Source: Candidatus Accumulibacter sp. ACC003
GTDB taxonomy: Bacteria; Pseudomonadota; Gammaproteobacteria; Burkholderiales; Rhodocyclaceae
Reading direction: 5' to 3'
Assembly: GCF_907163085.1 (NCBI RefSeq)
Contig: NZ_CAJQTX010000002.1
Coordinates: forward strand, 310,001 to 374,000
DNA length: 64,000 nucleotides
The notes under the pieces were generated by a model. The model was not told the origin of the DNA. It worked only from the letters and a program-made list of their open reading frames with translations, and did not search any database. Positions 63,437 to 64,000 of this stretch are shown here, piece after piece. The translations under genes and the position numbers were made by a program. How positions within the stretch are numbered: the stretch's first letter is position 1; each line of letters starts with the position of its first letter.

Positions 63437-64000
63437 GTTTCGGAGCAATCATCATCGGTGACGAGCTCCTCTCGGGAAAGCGCAGCGACCAGCACTTTGC
63501 CAAGATCGCCGAGTTGCTGGCGGCGCGCGGCCTGCGCCTGTCGTGGGTCGAATACCTCGGCGACGACGCGGCGCGCATCGCCGCGACCCTGCGGCGCAGC
63601 CTGGCCGCTGGCGACGTCGTTTTCAGTTTTGGCGGTATCGGCAATACGCCGGACGACCAGACGCGGCAAGCGGCGGCCGCCGCGCTGGGTGTTGACCTGG
63701 TCTTGCATGCCGACGCCGAACGCGAGATTCGCGGCCGTTTCGGCGACCAGACCAACGCCGTTCGCCTGCTGCTCGGCACCTTCCCGCGCGGCGTGGACAT
63801 CATTCCCAACCCGTTCAACCGTATTCCGGGCTTTCGCGTACGCGACCATCACTTCGTACCGGGTTTCCCGCAGATGGCGCACCCGATGGTTGAATGGGCG
63901 CTCGACACCTTCTATGGCGATCTTTTTCACCGCCAGCCGAGCGTCGAAAAAGCCTTCCTGTTGACCGGAGCCAACTGCTACGAAAGCGCGCTACTCGATC
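63433..64000 (+). CDS. Molybdopterin-binding (MoCF/CinA-type) protein, N-terminal part
   Basis: The first 189 residues of a protein cut by the window end. MSFGAIIIGDELLSGKRSDQHFAKIAELLAARG and VVFSFGGIGNTPDDQTRQAAA are the MoCF/CinA fold, with the GDE and GGxGxTxDD motifs. HHFVPGFPQMAHPMVEWAL matches the short CinA-like group in proteobacteria. Such proteins bind molybdopterin- or ADP-ribose-like ligands; this group lacks a defined reaction. Its ATG overlaps the EI24 stop (ATGA). Confidence 0.85.
   Translation, partial: MSFGAIIIGDELLSGKRSDQHFAKIAELLAARGLRLSWVEYLGDDAARIAATLRRSLAAGDVVFSFGGIGNTPDDQTRQAAAAALGVDLVLHADAEREIRGRFGDQTNAVRLLLGTFPRGVDIIPNPFNRIPGFRVRDHHFVPGFPQMAHPMVEWALDTFYGDLFHRQPSVEKAFLLTGANCYESALLD

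Overview
The window is high-GC, almost fully coding DNA from a Gram-negative proteobacterium. Gene content and order (hrcA-hemH opposite nadK-recN, grpE-dnaK-dnaJ, lysC followed by tRNA-Ser, two cyclophilins next to lpxH and cysS, a TRAP-TAXI system with its own two-component pair) fit a betaproteobacterium of the Rhodocyclales. The protein style resembles Candidatus Accumulibacter and its relatives. This placement is inference from gene order and protein style; no 16S gene is present.

Layout. 1-5450: the N-terminal part of a DUF748 protein, an alpha-methylacyl-CoA racemase-type enzyme, an AEC carrier and a PP2C phosphatase. 5450-12521: a self-contained transport regulon made of a near-consensus sigma-54 promoter with an upstream palindrome, a TAXI binding protein, a fused TRAP permease, a DUF1850 protein, and a DctB/DctD-type kinase and sigma-54 activator. 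12604-13749: an IS630-family element whose right-hand TA lies inside the stop codon of a CoA-transferase gene. 13747-16199: CoA-transferase and glutaryl-CoA dehydrogenase. 16292-27552: mixed metabolism and housekeeping (DUF2249, a membrane protein, a diguanylate cyclase, thrC, a 45-residue membrane protein, nadC, a glutamate-synthase-like enzyme, recQ, lpxH, two cyclophilins). 27622-30784: remnants of a TPR gene, cysS and an orphan amino-acid-type binding protein. 30995-41124: the heat-shock block with a sigma-32 promoter, a Ser/Thr kinase fused to a cyclic-nucleotide-binding domain, hemH, hrcA, nadK and recN. 41321-43320: a small XRE regulator, lysC and tRNA-Ser(GCT).

The most distinctive region is 44624-54305. 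Nine tightly packed minus-strand genes (periplasmic glutathione peroxidase, folE2, FAD oxidase, DUF1365, CFA-type methyltransferase, chalcone-isomerase-fold protein, MFS transporter, DUF3833 lipoprotein, SDR) lie opposite a MerR-type regulator. Its B12-binding domain carries the W-x9-EH signature of the CarH/LitR light sensors. Four copies of the palindrome TGTCC(A/T)GGACA occupy the intergenic space and flank the predicted promoters. I read this as a light- or photo-oxidation-responsive membrane-lipid remodelling regulon.

54555-64000: a small ORF coupled to a flavodoxin, a GAF protein, a periplasmic binding protein with a GntP-type permease, hrpA, an EI24-family membrane protein and the start of a MoCF/CinA-type protein. 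One tRNA gene, no rRNA and no CRISPR array were seen.
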